DNA of 5,758 nt from an uncultured Planctomycetia bacterium (GCA_937952135.1 CALFYL010000036.1:1-5758); one strand, 5' to 3'; positions 1-5,547 are shown, counted from the stretch's first letter. Translations and numbers: made by a program. The notes: generated by a model from the letters alone, not told the origin.

Positions 1-1223
1 GCGTTCGTCGTGTTGATGCCGGAGCCGCAGGGGCCGGTCGGGTCGCGGAACCAGACCTGGAAGTTCCAGTTCGCGCCGGGGAGCAGTTGGCCGGCGGGCG
101 GGAGATTCTGCGCGGCGAACGCGGCGAGACCCGCTTCGAGCGAGATGGCGCCGGCCGGGCCCGCGTTGTGCGGTGCGAAGCGGAACATCCCGTAGCCGCC
201 GCTGCCCGCGCAGAGGAAGCCGTCGCCGAGCGGCGCTTGCACGAGCGCGCTCGCCATGTAGAAGCGCGCCGTGCGGCCCGCGGGGAGCTGGAACGCGTCG
301 ATGCGAAGGTCGTCGGCGCTCACGCTCGTCGAGCCCGAGCCAACGAGGCGCCCGCCGAAGCCGGTCGAATTGACGCAGCCGCCGTCGCCGCCATCGTTGC
401 CGCACGGGCAGCCGCCGGCGTAGCAGTAGGGCGAGCCGACCTCGGGGGTCGCGACGATCGCGAGCGCGCCGACGGGGAACGTGCCGTCGAGGGTGCTCTT
501 GAGAGCGCCGCTCGCGCGGTGGATGCGCACGACGCGCGCGTCCGAGCCGCCGACGAGCAGGTCCTCGCCGTGCACGGCCATCGACGCGAGGTCGCCGCCG
601 ACGGTGAACAGGCCGTCGACGAACTGCGTGGCGAGCTCGATGCGGTAGAGCTGGCCGTCGGTCGAGCCGAGGAACATGTGGGTCGAATCGACGGCGATCG
701 AGTTCACCGGGCCGCCGCAGGTCCCGAAGAACTGGAAGTCCGTGAGCGCCGCGTCGCCGCGCAGGCTGAGCCCCCACTCGCTCCCGATGAACACTTCGTC
801 GCCCTTCACCGCGATGCAGCTCGCCGGAGCGAACAGCGTGTAGGTCGCGAGCACCGCACCGGTCGTCTTGTTCAGGCGCACGACGCTCGTGCCGCCCGCG
901 CACAGCAAATCGTCGCCGTGGACCGCGAGTCCGAGGGCCGGAATGGGCGCGTTGAAGGCGTAGTTGATCGCGCCGGTCGCCAGGTCGCGGCGGTAGACGA
1001 TGCCGCTCTCGTCGCCGATCCAGGCCGTGTCGGCGTCGACGGCCATCGAGGCCACGGCGCCGCCGCAGGCGCCGACGATGTCGAAGCTCGACTGGAACGG
1101 CGTGCCGGTCATGACGACCGTGTTCGGGCTGCCGAGGAGCAGTTGGTCGGCGCTGGCCGTGGCGCCGGCGGCGACCAGGAATCCGGTGGCGAGCAGGCGG
1201 TGGATGGAGGTTCTGTGGTGCAT
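1..1223 (-). CDS. Secreted propeller-like protein with planctomycete CPCGN C-terminal module (3' end cut by window)
   Basis: Reading the minus strand from the ATG at 1223-1221 gives 407 complete codons with no stop, running off the left edge. Residues 1-25 are a Sec signal peptide: basic n-region, hydrophobic LLATGFLVAAGATA, and an ASA cleavage site before D26. Residues about 45-258 contain roughly five 40-residue beta-rich repeats of the form 'S.AV....L.vGg..G.v.Ri...tG', typical of a beta-propeller; a 'CGG.V.S.AVD' segment recurs at about 53 and 169. From about 267 a second module begins with CY.GGCPCGNDG and GGCVNS and continues to WFRDPTGPCGSGINTTNA at the edge. This is the ending I recognise from planctomycete exported proteins, so only about ten residues are probably missing. 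No ligand or enzymatic site is visible. An extracellular or cell-envelope role is inferred. The upstream sequence is pyrimidine-rich on this strand, with no Shine-Dalgarno. Confidence 0.88.
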   Translation of the reverse strand, partial: MHHRTSIHRLLATGFLVAAGATASADQLLLGSPNTVVMTGTPFQSSFDIVGACGGAVASMAVDADTAWIGDESGIVYRRDLATGAINYAFNAPIPALGLAVHGDDLLCAGGTSVVRLNKTTGAVLATYTLFAPASCIAVKGDEVFIGSEWGLSLRGDAALTDFQFFGTCGGPVNSIAVDSTHMFLGSTDGQLYRIELATQFVDGLFTVGGDLASMAVHGEDLLVGGSDARVVRIHRASGALKSTLDGTFPVGALAIVATPEVGSPYCYAGGCPCGNDGGDGGCVNSTGFGGRLVGSGSTSVSADDLRIDAFQLPAGRTARFYMASALVQAPLGDGFLCAGSGGYGMFRFAPHNAGPAGAISLEAGLAAFAAQNLPPAGQLLPGANWNFQVWFRDPTGPCGSGINTTN

Positions 1224-1240
1224 GGAATCGGACCCGGAGA

Positions 1241-1278
1241 TCGAGAGAAGGGAGGCGGCGCGTCGCCGCTGCTCTCGA
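1241..1278. promoter_or_regulatory. Composite inverted repeat in the divergent intergenic region
   Basis: TCGAGAG at 1241-1247 is the exact reverse complement of CTCTCGA at 1272-1278. Nested inside, GCGGCG at 1255-1260 pairs with CGCCGC at 1264-1269 around a CGT loop. The two stems are separated by an asymmetric internal loop of 7 and 2 bases. It lies 18-55 nt upstream of the secreted-protein start at 1223, so it could be a 5'-leader hairpin of that mRNA or a DNA operator between the divergent genes. The pairing is seen; the function is inferred. Confidence 0.35.
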
Positions 1279-1344
1279 AAGCGTCGCTCTGCCTGAGATG
1301 TTGCAGCGCTCGAGGAGAATTTCGGCGCGCGCGCGGGCATGGAG

Positions 1345-1358
1345 CGGACGGTCCGGAC
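1345..1358. promoter_or_regulatory. Small dyad cluster upstream of top6A
   Basis: CGGAC (1345-1349), one base, then GTCCG (1351-1355) form an odd-centred palindrome. It overlaps an 8-bp palindrome, GTCCGGAC, at 1351-1358. The cluster ends 16 bases before the top6A ATG. A run of 11 alternating G and C lies just upstream at 1325-1335. No convincing -35/-10 pair was found. This is a candidate operator only. Confidence 0.25.
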
Positions 1359-1374
1359 TTGCTAGAAGCGGGGC

Positions 1375-2532
1375 ATGGCCGACGAAAAGAAGAAGAAGTC
1401 CACGGCGCGCGCCTCGCGGCCGCTGGACGAGAACGACAAGAAGACGCTCAAGCTGATCCTGGGCACCGCCGAGCGGGTGCGCAACTCGATCGACAAGCGC
1501 GTGCTGCCCGAGCTGCGCTTCCCGGAGCGTTCGCTTGGGAACGTCAAATACGACGCGAAGGTCGGCTACTTCGAGCTGGGCAAGAACCGCAAGGCGCGCG
1601 CGCTGACCGTGAACACGGTCAAGAGCTTCGCGCAGACCCTGCGGCTGATGTCGATCAGCAAGGAGATGATCGAGAACAACGACTTCGCCACCAAGCGTGA
1701 GGCGTACTACGTCTCGAAGAACTGGGGCGAGGCGAAGTTCAACGACCAGCCCGAGTCGGACACGGTGCTGGACGACATCGAGGCGCTCGCGTCCCTCGAC
1801 GGACTGGCGCGCGAGCAGTTGCGCTACTACCCCGAGGAGCACGGCGGCTCGATCGCGGGCAACCTGACGGTCATCGACATCGACACCGAGACCGGCCGGC
1901 CGATCGAGATCGATTGCACGAACTTCGGCTCGGGGTCCTACACGGTCCCCCACTCGGTCGAGCACCTGAAGTTCGAGACCAAGGCCAAGTTCATCATCGC
2001 CATCGAAACGGGCGGCATGTTCCAGCGCCTGAACAACCACAAGTTCTGGAAGACGGCGAACTGCATCCTGGTCGAGACCTCGGGCGTGCCGACGCGCGCG
2101 ACGCGCCGCTTCGTGCGCCGCCTGGCCGACGACAAGAAGATCCCCGTCTACGCCTTCGTCGACTGCGACCCGTACGGCATCGCCAACATCTACCGCACGC
2201 TCAAAGTCGGCTCGGGCAACGCGGCGCACATCAACCGCTTCTTCTGCGTGCCGCAGGCGCAGTACCTGGGCGTCACGCCGCAGGACATCATCGACTTCAA
2301 GCTGCAGGACGCGACGCACAAGCTGCAAGAGGTCGACATCAAGCGCGCCAAGGACGCGCTGAAGAACGACCCCTTCTTCATGGCGCACAAGCCCTGGATC
2401 AAGGCCATCGAGCAGATGCTCAAGATGGGCGTGCGCGCCGAGCAGCAGGCCCTCGCGAAGTGGGGCCTCAACTACGTGATCGAGGAATACCTGCCGCGCA
2501 AGCTCGACAACCGGAAGAACTTCTTGCCGTAG
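1375..2532 (+). CDS. top6A: DNA topoisomerase VI subunit A (Spo11/Top6A family)
   Basis: 385 residues, the usual full length for archaeal-type Top6A (about 355-390). The family makes the transient DNA double-strand break of type IIB topoisomerases, relaxing and decatenating duplex DNA together with the GHKL ATPase subunit Top6B. A lysine-rich tail (KKKKSTARASR) is followed by the winged-helix/CAP domain carrying KREAYY at 107-112; by family alignment the second tyrosine, Y112, should be the DNA-linking residue. The Toprim domain shows the metal-binding glutamate in IAIETGGMFQRL (E211) and the DxD pair in FVDCDPYGI (D263, D265). The C-terminus (EEYLPRKLDN) is intact. The start is firm: an in-frame TAG at 1363-1365 lies just upstream, and the only Shine-Dalgarno-like sequence is weak. 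No Top6B gene adjoins: the upstream neighbour diverges and the downstream one is unrelated. All key residues are present, so it should be active if a partner exists elsewhere. Confidence 0.96.
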   Translation: MADEKKKKSTARASRPLDENDKKTLKLILGTAERVRNSIDKRVLPELRFPERSLGNVKYDAKVGYFELGKNRKARALTVNTVKSFAQTLRLMSISKEMIENNDFATKREAYYVSKNWGEAKFNDQPESDTVLDDIEALASLDGLAREQLRYYPEEHGGSIAGNLTVIDIDTETGRPIEIDCTNFGSGSYTVPHSVEHLKFETKAKFIIAIETGGMFQRLNNHKFWKTANCILVETSGVPTRATRRFVRRLADDKKIPVYAFVDCDPYGIANIYRTLKVGSGNAAHINRFFCVPQAQYLGVTPQDIIDFKLQDATHKLQEVDIKRAKDALKNDPFFMAHKPWIKAIEQMLKMGVRAEQQALAKWGLNYVIEEYLPRKLDNRKNFLP

Positions 2533-2826
2533 AGCGGCGGCCGCAAGTCGACACGGCCGCGGAGGCCTTCAGGTCGCTCGCAGCCATGCCGCCGCGAGTT
2601 TCTTCGAGGAGGAAGTCGACTTCGTCGCCGCCGTGCCGCAGCCGTGGATGAAATTCAGCCACCAACCGGACGAATCTCCGCCACCTCGCCGCTGGCGTGG
2701 CCGCAAACGCGTCCGAGGCGCGCACCTGCCGCGCGACCTCGACAGGCGGAAGACGCTCTCAACGTGGCGGGGCGCGCTATTCTCGAGCTCCGTCCATCGC
2801 CGTCCAAATCACGTTGGAGCCCTTCC
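2533..2826. other. Intergenic region, no convincing gene
   Basis: These 294 bases between top6A and the next gene hold no frame with recognisable protein features. The open frames crossing them are Arg/Ala/Ser-rich and look like GC-driven noise. Visible structure: a weak GC hairpin just after the top6A stop (GCGGCC 2537-2542 with GGCCGC 2555-2560, 12-base loop, no T-tract), a possible end of the transcript; and a perfect 12-bp palindrome, GAAGTCGACTTC, at 2612-2623. The promoter of the downstream gene should lie here, but I cannot place a -35/-10 pair with confidence. Confidence 0.5.
2816..2819 (+). promoter_or_regulatory. Ribosome binding site deciding the start at 2827
   Basis: GGAG at 2816-2819 sits 7 bases before the ATG at 2827. 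It is among the best Shine-Dalgarno matches in the window. It favours this start over the in-frame ATG 183 bases upstream, which would add 61 low-complexity residues ahead of the coiled-coil and membrane anchor. Confidence 0.6.
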
Positions 2827-3285
2827 ATGCAGGACATCGAGACTCGACTCGCACGGCTCGAGCGAGAAGTTCGCCGCTGGCGCGTCGCCGCCGGCGTCGT
2901 CGTAGTGGTCGCGACCTCGGCCCTCGTCGTCGCCGCGCAGGCGCCGCAGCAGGTCCCGAAGGTCCTGCAAGTCGACACCATCTCGGCCAAGCGGTTCAGC
3001 TTGATGGTGGATGGGAAGGAGCGCGCGAGGCTCGGAGTCGACGACCAGGGGCCGGACAACGTGATTCCCGGGCTGTTCCTGTACCGCAAGGGCGGAGCAA
3101 CGGAGCCCTCGGACTGCGCACGGTTTGTCGTGTTCGGTCAGAACGACGAACCCGAGTTGGTGCTGAAGAACCGAACCGGTGAGTTCCAAGCCTGGTTGCG
3201 CGCCGAGACGAGCGGCGGAGCGTCGCTGGACCTCTGCGACGAGCGCGGCGTCGCGACAAAGACCCTGAGCAGCGCTCGAGACTGA
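2827..3285 (+). CDS. Small N-terminally membrane-anchored protein, 'GKERARLGVDDQGP' beta-repeat type
   Basis: 152 residues. Residues 1-19 (MQDIETRLARLEREVRRW) form a charged heptad-like helix. Residues about 20-40 are a single hydrophobic span rich in Val and Ala, so the likely topology is a short cytoplasmic coiled coil with the rest outside the membrane. The exported part contains a segment, VDGKERARLGVDDQGPDN followed by GLFLYRKGG, resembling the 'G k.RA.LGvd.dGP.L.Lyd' repeats of small anchored proteins found in planctomycetes and other bacteria. A degenerate second unit may be ELVLKNRTGEFQAWLRAET, then SLDLCDERG. I know no assigned function for this type, and no catalytic residues stand out. 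The ATG at 2827 is chosen for its GGAG and because it starts directly at the coiled coil. The stop codon lies inside the second copy of a 17-bp tandem repeat, so the C-terminal tail (TLSSARD) may be recently altered. Confidence 0.8.
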   Translation: MQDIETRLARLEREVRRWRVAAGVVVVVATSALVVAAQAPQQVPKVLQVDTISAKRFSLMVDGKERARLGVDDQGPDNVIPGLFLYRKGGATEPSDCARFVVFGQNDEPELVLKNRTGEFQAWLRAETSGGASLDLCDERGVATKTLSSARD

Positions 3286-3298
3286 GCAGCGCTCGAGA
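3265..3298. repeat. 17-bp perfect tandem duplication spanning a stop codon
   Basis: CTGAGCAGCGCTCGAGA occurs twice head to tail, at 3265-3281 and 3282-3298, with no mismatch. The TGA that ends the 2827 gene (3283-3285) lies in the second copy. The unit is not a multiple of three, so each copy is read in a different frame. Its last two bases overlap the start of the convergent hairpin at 3297. Confidence 0.9.
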
Positions 3299-3333
3299 CG
3301 GAGCGAGCGCGGAACTGGCCGCGCTACTCCGTC
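3297..3333. terminator. Composite hairpin between convergent genes, candidate bidirectional terminator
   Basis: GACGGAG (3297-3303) pairs with CTCCGTC (3327-3333). Inside it, AGCGCGG (3306-3312) pairs with CCGCGCT (3319-3325) around a 6-base loop. Only a 2-by-1 internal loop interrupts 14 perfect base pairs. It begins 12 bases after the stop of the plus-strand gene and covers the TAG and last codons of the minus-strand VOC gene, as expected for a shared stop signal of converging transcripts. Neither side has a T-tract, so a classical intrinsic terminator is not shown; it could instead block RNA polymerase or protect 3' ends. Confidence 0.55.
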
Positions 3334-3740
3334 CAGTGCGCGCCGGGCGTGTAGGTCCCGAAGTACCACTGCTGGCCCTCGGGATCGAGCGCCATGTAGC
3401 CGCGCGAGCCGTAGTCCTCGTCGCGCAGCGGTTGTTGCACGACGGCGCCGGCCGCGACGGCGCGTGCGTGGTGGGCGTCGGGATCGGCGACGCGCACGCA
3501 GAGCGCTTGGTGAACGCCTGGAAGGCCTCGCGCACTGATGTACTGCCGCGAGCGGTCGGCGGTGCCGACCATGATCACGTCGAGCGCTCCGTCAGGACCC
3601 TCGAAGGTGAGCTCGGCATGCCGCACCGCACCGTTTTCGCCGGGCACGACGAGCCGGCGACGGAAGCCGAAGGCGCGGCACAGGAACTCGATCGCCGCCG
3701 GAGCGTCGTCGTAGAAGAGGCACGGGAAGAAGTTGGACAT
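3324..3740 (-). CDS. VOC/glyoxalase-bleomycin resistance fold protein
   Basis: 138 residues from ATG at 3740-3738, beginning MSNFFPCLFYDDAPAAIEF. It shows the paired beta-alpha-beta-beta-beta halves of the vicinal oxygen chelate fold: half one with YDDAPAAIEFLCRAFGF and VRHAELTF (H41), half two with HQALCVRVADPDAHHARAVAAGA (76-99) and the ending DEDYGSRGYMALDPEGQQWYFGTY (107-130). This ending is the hallmark of the PhnB-like/'glyoxalase family' subgroup that usually has DPEGHLW; here the position is Gln (QQW), so metal binding may differ. Family members bind small molecules or a metal for isomerase, dioxygenase or resistance reactions; the substrate cannot be read from sequence. It lies 29 bp downstream of the cupin gene and is probably cotranscribed with it. 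Longer in-frame starts up to 4085 only add Arg-rich sequence antisense-coded across the cupin gene, so they were discarded. Confidence 0.9.
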   Translation of the reverse strand: MSNFFPCLFYDDAPAAIEFLCRAFGFRRRLVVPGENGAVRHAELTFEGPDGALDVIMVGTADRSRQYISARGLPGVHQALCVRVADPDAHHARAVAAGAVVQQPLRDEDYGSRGYMALDPEGQQWYFGTYTPGAHWTE

Positions 3741-3769
3741 GGTGCGGATCCAGAGGGAGGCGGGGCGAT

Positions 3770-4132
3770 TCAGATGCGCACGCCGTTCGGCGCGGTGAAG
3801 CGCGCGTCGACGACGTCGCCTGTGTTGCGCGTGGCGGCGGGCTCGAAGACGAGGACCTCGGCTTCTTCCGCGGCCAGCGTGCGGTGCTCGAGGCCGTGCG
3901 GCACGACGCAGAATTCTCCGGGGCCTAGTTCGACGCGGCGATCGCGGAACTCGACCGCCATGCGGCCGCGCCACACGAGAAACAGCTCGTCCTCGCGCTC
4001 GTGCGTGTGCCAGGGAAACTCGCCCTGGAACTTGACGAGCTTGAGCTCCTGGCCGTTGAGCTCGGCGACGACCTTGGGCCGCCAATGCTCGTGGATCTGC
4101 GCGAACTTGTCGGCGAGGGAGCGGGCTTCCAT
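3770..4132 (-). CDS. Single-domain cupin protein
   Basis: 120 residues from ATG at 4132-4130, beginning MEARSLADKFAQIHEHW. Cupin motif 1 is present as GEFPWHTHEREDELFLVWRG, giving the metal ligands H42, H44 and E49. Motif 2 is GPGEFCVVPHGLEHR, giving H83. All four ligands of the classic conserved metal site are therefore intact, and length matches small 'cupin domain-containing' proteins whose members begin with this same 'F..i...W.PK.vaelN.q..K' style. Such proteins act as metal-dependent isomerases, dioxygenases or sensors in the cytoplasm; the substrate is unknown. It is the upstream partner of the VOC gene (29-bp gap) and follows the C39 gene by 103 bp on the same strand. The Shine-Dalgarno is weak (GGGG). 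An in-frame start at 4267 would overlap the C39 gene and adds only Arg/Pro-rich residues. Confidence 0.92.
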   Translation of the reverse strand: MEARSLADKFAQIHEHWRPKVVAELNGQELKLVKFQGEFPWHTHEREDELFLVWRGRMAVEFRDRRVELGPGEFCVVPHGLEHRTLAAEEAEVLVFEPAATRNTGDVVDARFTAPNGVRI

Positions 4133-4235
4133 GCGCCCCACGATACCGACCCGGAGCGCCCGTTGCGGAACCTGTGCGACGAGGACCGCGAGCCGCCTTC
4201 GTGATCGAACGCGTTGGCTCGGCGGCGCAGATCCG

Positions 4236-4985
4236 TCACCGCGCGGACTGCGGACTTCGGGCCGCAAGGCGTTGTTTCACGCGCCACATCTCGGCGATGC
4301 CCTCTGCGTAGACCGACTTGGGATTCGCGAAGCCGGCGCCCGGGTCGGGCTCGATCGTCACCACCGACAGCACGCGCTCGCGCAGGTACTCGCGCGTGCG
4401 CACGTCGTAGGGCTCGGACACGAGCGAATCGAAGACCCGCACATGCCCTGGGACCGAACTGCGCGACACCGCCACCCAGTGCAGGCCGCCCGACTCCGCG
4501 CGCTGGATCAACACGAGCGCCGCTCGACCGGCGGCGGTGAGGCGCTCGAGCGTCGCGGGCGTGTCCTCGGCATCGGGATCGAGAAACGAAGAGTCGAAAC
4601 GATCCTGTCGCAACACGCGCAACAGATCCGGGTGGAGCGTCCCGGTCGTGCTGGAGTCCTTGGGGATCGCCGGAACGTCGACTCCCAGCCGCGCTCGCAG
4701 CTGCTCCTGCTCCGGATCGAGTCCGTGCGCGCGGTACACGATCGAAAGACTGTGAAAGCCGCAGGTGTGGTCCTCGACCTGCAACTCGGGCGCGCCGAGT
4801 TCGTGCGCGGGATGTGGCGAGGCGTCAGCGTGAGGCAACCGCTCCTTCGTCCGCACACGCTCGGTCAGGTGGCACGCCGCCCACCCCGCGACCAGCCCGA
4901 TAAACGCCGCGCCGCCGACGATCCAGCGCAACCCACGGCGGACGGAGGGACGCTTTCGTGCGGAACCTCCGGTCGCGATCGCCAC
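4236..4985 (-). CDS. Membrane-anchored C39-like (papain-fold) cysteine peptidase family protein
   Basis: 249 residues from a GTG start at 4985-4983; an in-frame TAA 12 bases upstream excludes longer forms. The N-terminus is basic (ARKRPSVRRGLR) followed by one hydrophobic span at about 21-40, so the rest should lie outside the cytoplasm. The C39 pattern is visible: Q69 six residues before C75 in QVEDHTCGFHSLSIVYRAHG (oxyanion Gln and nucleophile), then GTLHPDLLRVLRQ, then H169 in GGLHWVAVSR and D186 in VRVFDSL. This matches the Cys-His-Asp triad and spacing of bacteriocin-processing C39 domains, but there is no ABC-transporter part, so it resembles stand-alone C39-like proteins. The substrate is unknown. 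C38 near the membrane span is not in a good lipobox (WAAC). The protein is followed on the same strand by the cupin and VOC genes. Confidence 0.82.
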   Translation of the reverse strand: MAIATGGSARKRPSVRRGLRWIVGGAAFIGLVAGWAACHLTERVRTKERLPHADASPHPAHELGAPELQVEDHTCGFHSLSIVYRAHGLDPEQEQLRARLGVDVPAIPKDSSTTGTLHPDLLRVLRQDRFDSSFLDPDAEDTPATLERLTAAGRAALVLIQRAESGGLHWVAVSRSSVPGHVRVFDSLVSEPYDVRTREYLRERVLSVVTIEPDPGAGFANPKSVYAEGIAEMWRVKQRLAARSPQSAR

Positions 4986-5050
4986 GAGGGAAAGTTAGCG
5001 CGAGGCCCGCGGTCGAGCGAATTGGCGCGCGACAACGACCGGGGCGGCGC

Positions 5051-5062
5051 CGAAGCGCTTCG
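5051..5062. promoter_or_regulatory. Perfect 12-bp palindrome in a divergent gap
   Basis: CGAAGCGCTTCG at 5051-5062 is a perfect palindrome. It lies near the middle of the 124-bp region between the C39 gene (start 4985, minus) and the membrane-protein gene (start 5110, plus). This is where an operator controlling both divergent promoters would sit. No sigma-70 boxes could be placed around it with confidence. In DNA this GC-rich a 12-bp palindrome can arise by chance. Confidence 0.3.
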
Positions 5063-5109
5063 AGACTGGACACTGGCGAGCGGCGAGCGCGCGACCTAGG
5101 TTCTCGACC

Positions 5110-5547
5110 ATGCGCCCCACCGGCGAAGATCAAGGCGGCCCGCAGGAGCCGCGCCGCACGCTCGACATCGCGCCGAGCGGGCCGGTGCGCTCGGCCACGG
5201 TCCCGAGCGACTCCGCGTCGGGGCCGGCGGCGAAGTCTCCGCCGCTCGCGATGAGCATCGCGGACGCCGCGCGCGAGACGGTCGGCATCTCCCTGCGCCG
5301 CAAGGTGCTCGCGTTCACGATCGCCGCGATCAGCGACGCCCTCAGCTTCGGAACGGTCTTCGCGCCGCCGATGCAGATCGTCGTCGACGCCGTGACTGCG
5401 GCGCTGCTCTTCTGGGTGCTCGGCTTCCGCTGGCCACTGCTCCCCGCGCTCGCTGTGGAAGCGATTCCGGGCGTCGCCGCCTTTCCGACGTGGACCTTGG
5501 CGGTCGGTGTGTTGATCGGCATCACGCCGACCGCACCGGCGAAGTAG
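5110..5547 (+). CDS. Small multi-pass membrane protein, function unknown
   Basis: 145 residues. The first 45 are Pro/Ser/Gly-rich and probably disordered. From R63 onward the protein is hydrophobic, with about three or four membrane segments: VLAFTIAAISDALSF (66-80), MQIVVDAVTAALLFWVLGF (88-106), and PLLPALAVEAIPGVAAFP to TLAVGVLIGI (109-138, perhaps two passes). Acidic residues sit within or at the edge of these segments (D76, D93, E117), as does the EAIPG..AFPTW signature, which I recall from uncharacterised small membrane proteins but cannot tie to a named family. The ATG has an AGG 9 bases upstream (5098-5100). It diverges from the C39 gene and converges on the AbgT-type transporter with only 5 bases between stop codons. 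No function is proposed. Confidence 0.75.
   Translation: MRPTGEDQGGPQEPRRTLDIAPSGPVRSATVPSDSASGPAAKSPPLAMSIADAARETVGISLRRKVLAFTIAAISDALSFGTVFAPPMQIVVDAVTAALLFWVLGFRWPLLPALAVEAIPGVAAFPTWTLAVGVLIGITPTAPAK

Noticed and set aside
87..1700. Open frame of 537 codons on the plus strand across the left third of the window
   Set aside because: It lies antisense to the secreted-protein gene and then runs into top6A in another frame. Its product is a low-complexity Arg/Ala/Glu/Val sequence without domains, typical of stop-poor antisense frames in GC-rich DNA.
2537..2560. Hairpin just after the top6A stop as an intrinsic terminator
   Set aside because: Only six GC pairs with a 12-base loop and no T-tract; not strong enough to call in DNA this GC-rich.
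2468..2725. Possible 85-residue gene on the minus strand between top6A and the anchored-protein gene
   Set aside because: Its 3' part overlaps top6A, its sequence is Ser/Arg/Ala-rich and no motif or ribosome site supports it. I cannot exclude a small gene, but nothing favours one.
2644..2826. Upstream ATG extending the 2827 gene by 61 residues
   Set aside because: The extension is Pro/Arg/Ala-rich without structure, whereas the ATG at 2827 has GGAG at proper spacing and begins directly with the coiled coil and anchor.
3741..4085. Longer start for the VOC gene at 4085
   Set aside because: The added residues are read from the cupin gene in a different frame and are Arg-rich; the fold begins at the ATG at 3740.
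4190..4226. Inverted repeat GCCGCC/GGCGGC between the C39 and cupin genes
   Set aside because: The 6-bp stem has a 23-base loop and competes with another short pairing; likely chance.
4133..4267. Longer start for the cupin gene at 4267
   Set aside because: It would overlap the end of the C39 gene and add an Arg-rich leader not seen in small cupins; the ATG at 4132 fits the family start.
4866..4900. Lipoprotein signal in the C39-like protein (WAAC, C38)
   Set aside because: The residue three before the cysteine is Trp rather than Leu/Val/Ile, so the lipobox is poor; a simple transmembrane anchor fits better.
3336..5099. Open frame of 587 codons on the plus strand
   Set aside because: It is antisense to the VOC, cupin and C39 genes, all of which have recognisable motifs. 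The plus-strand product has none and no good start signal.
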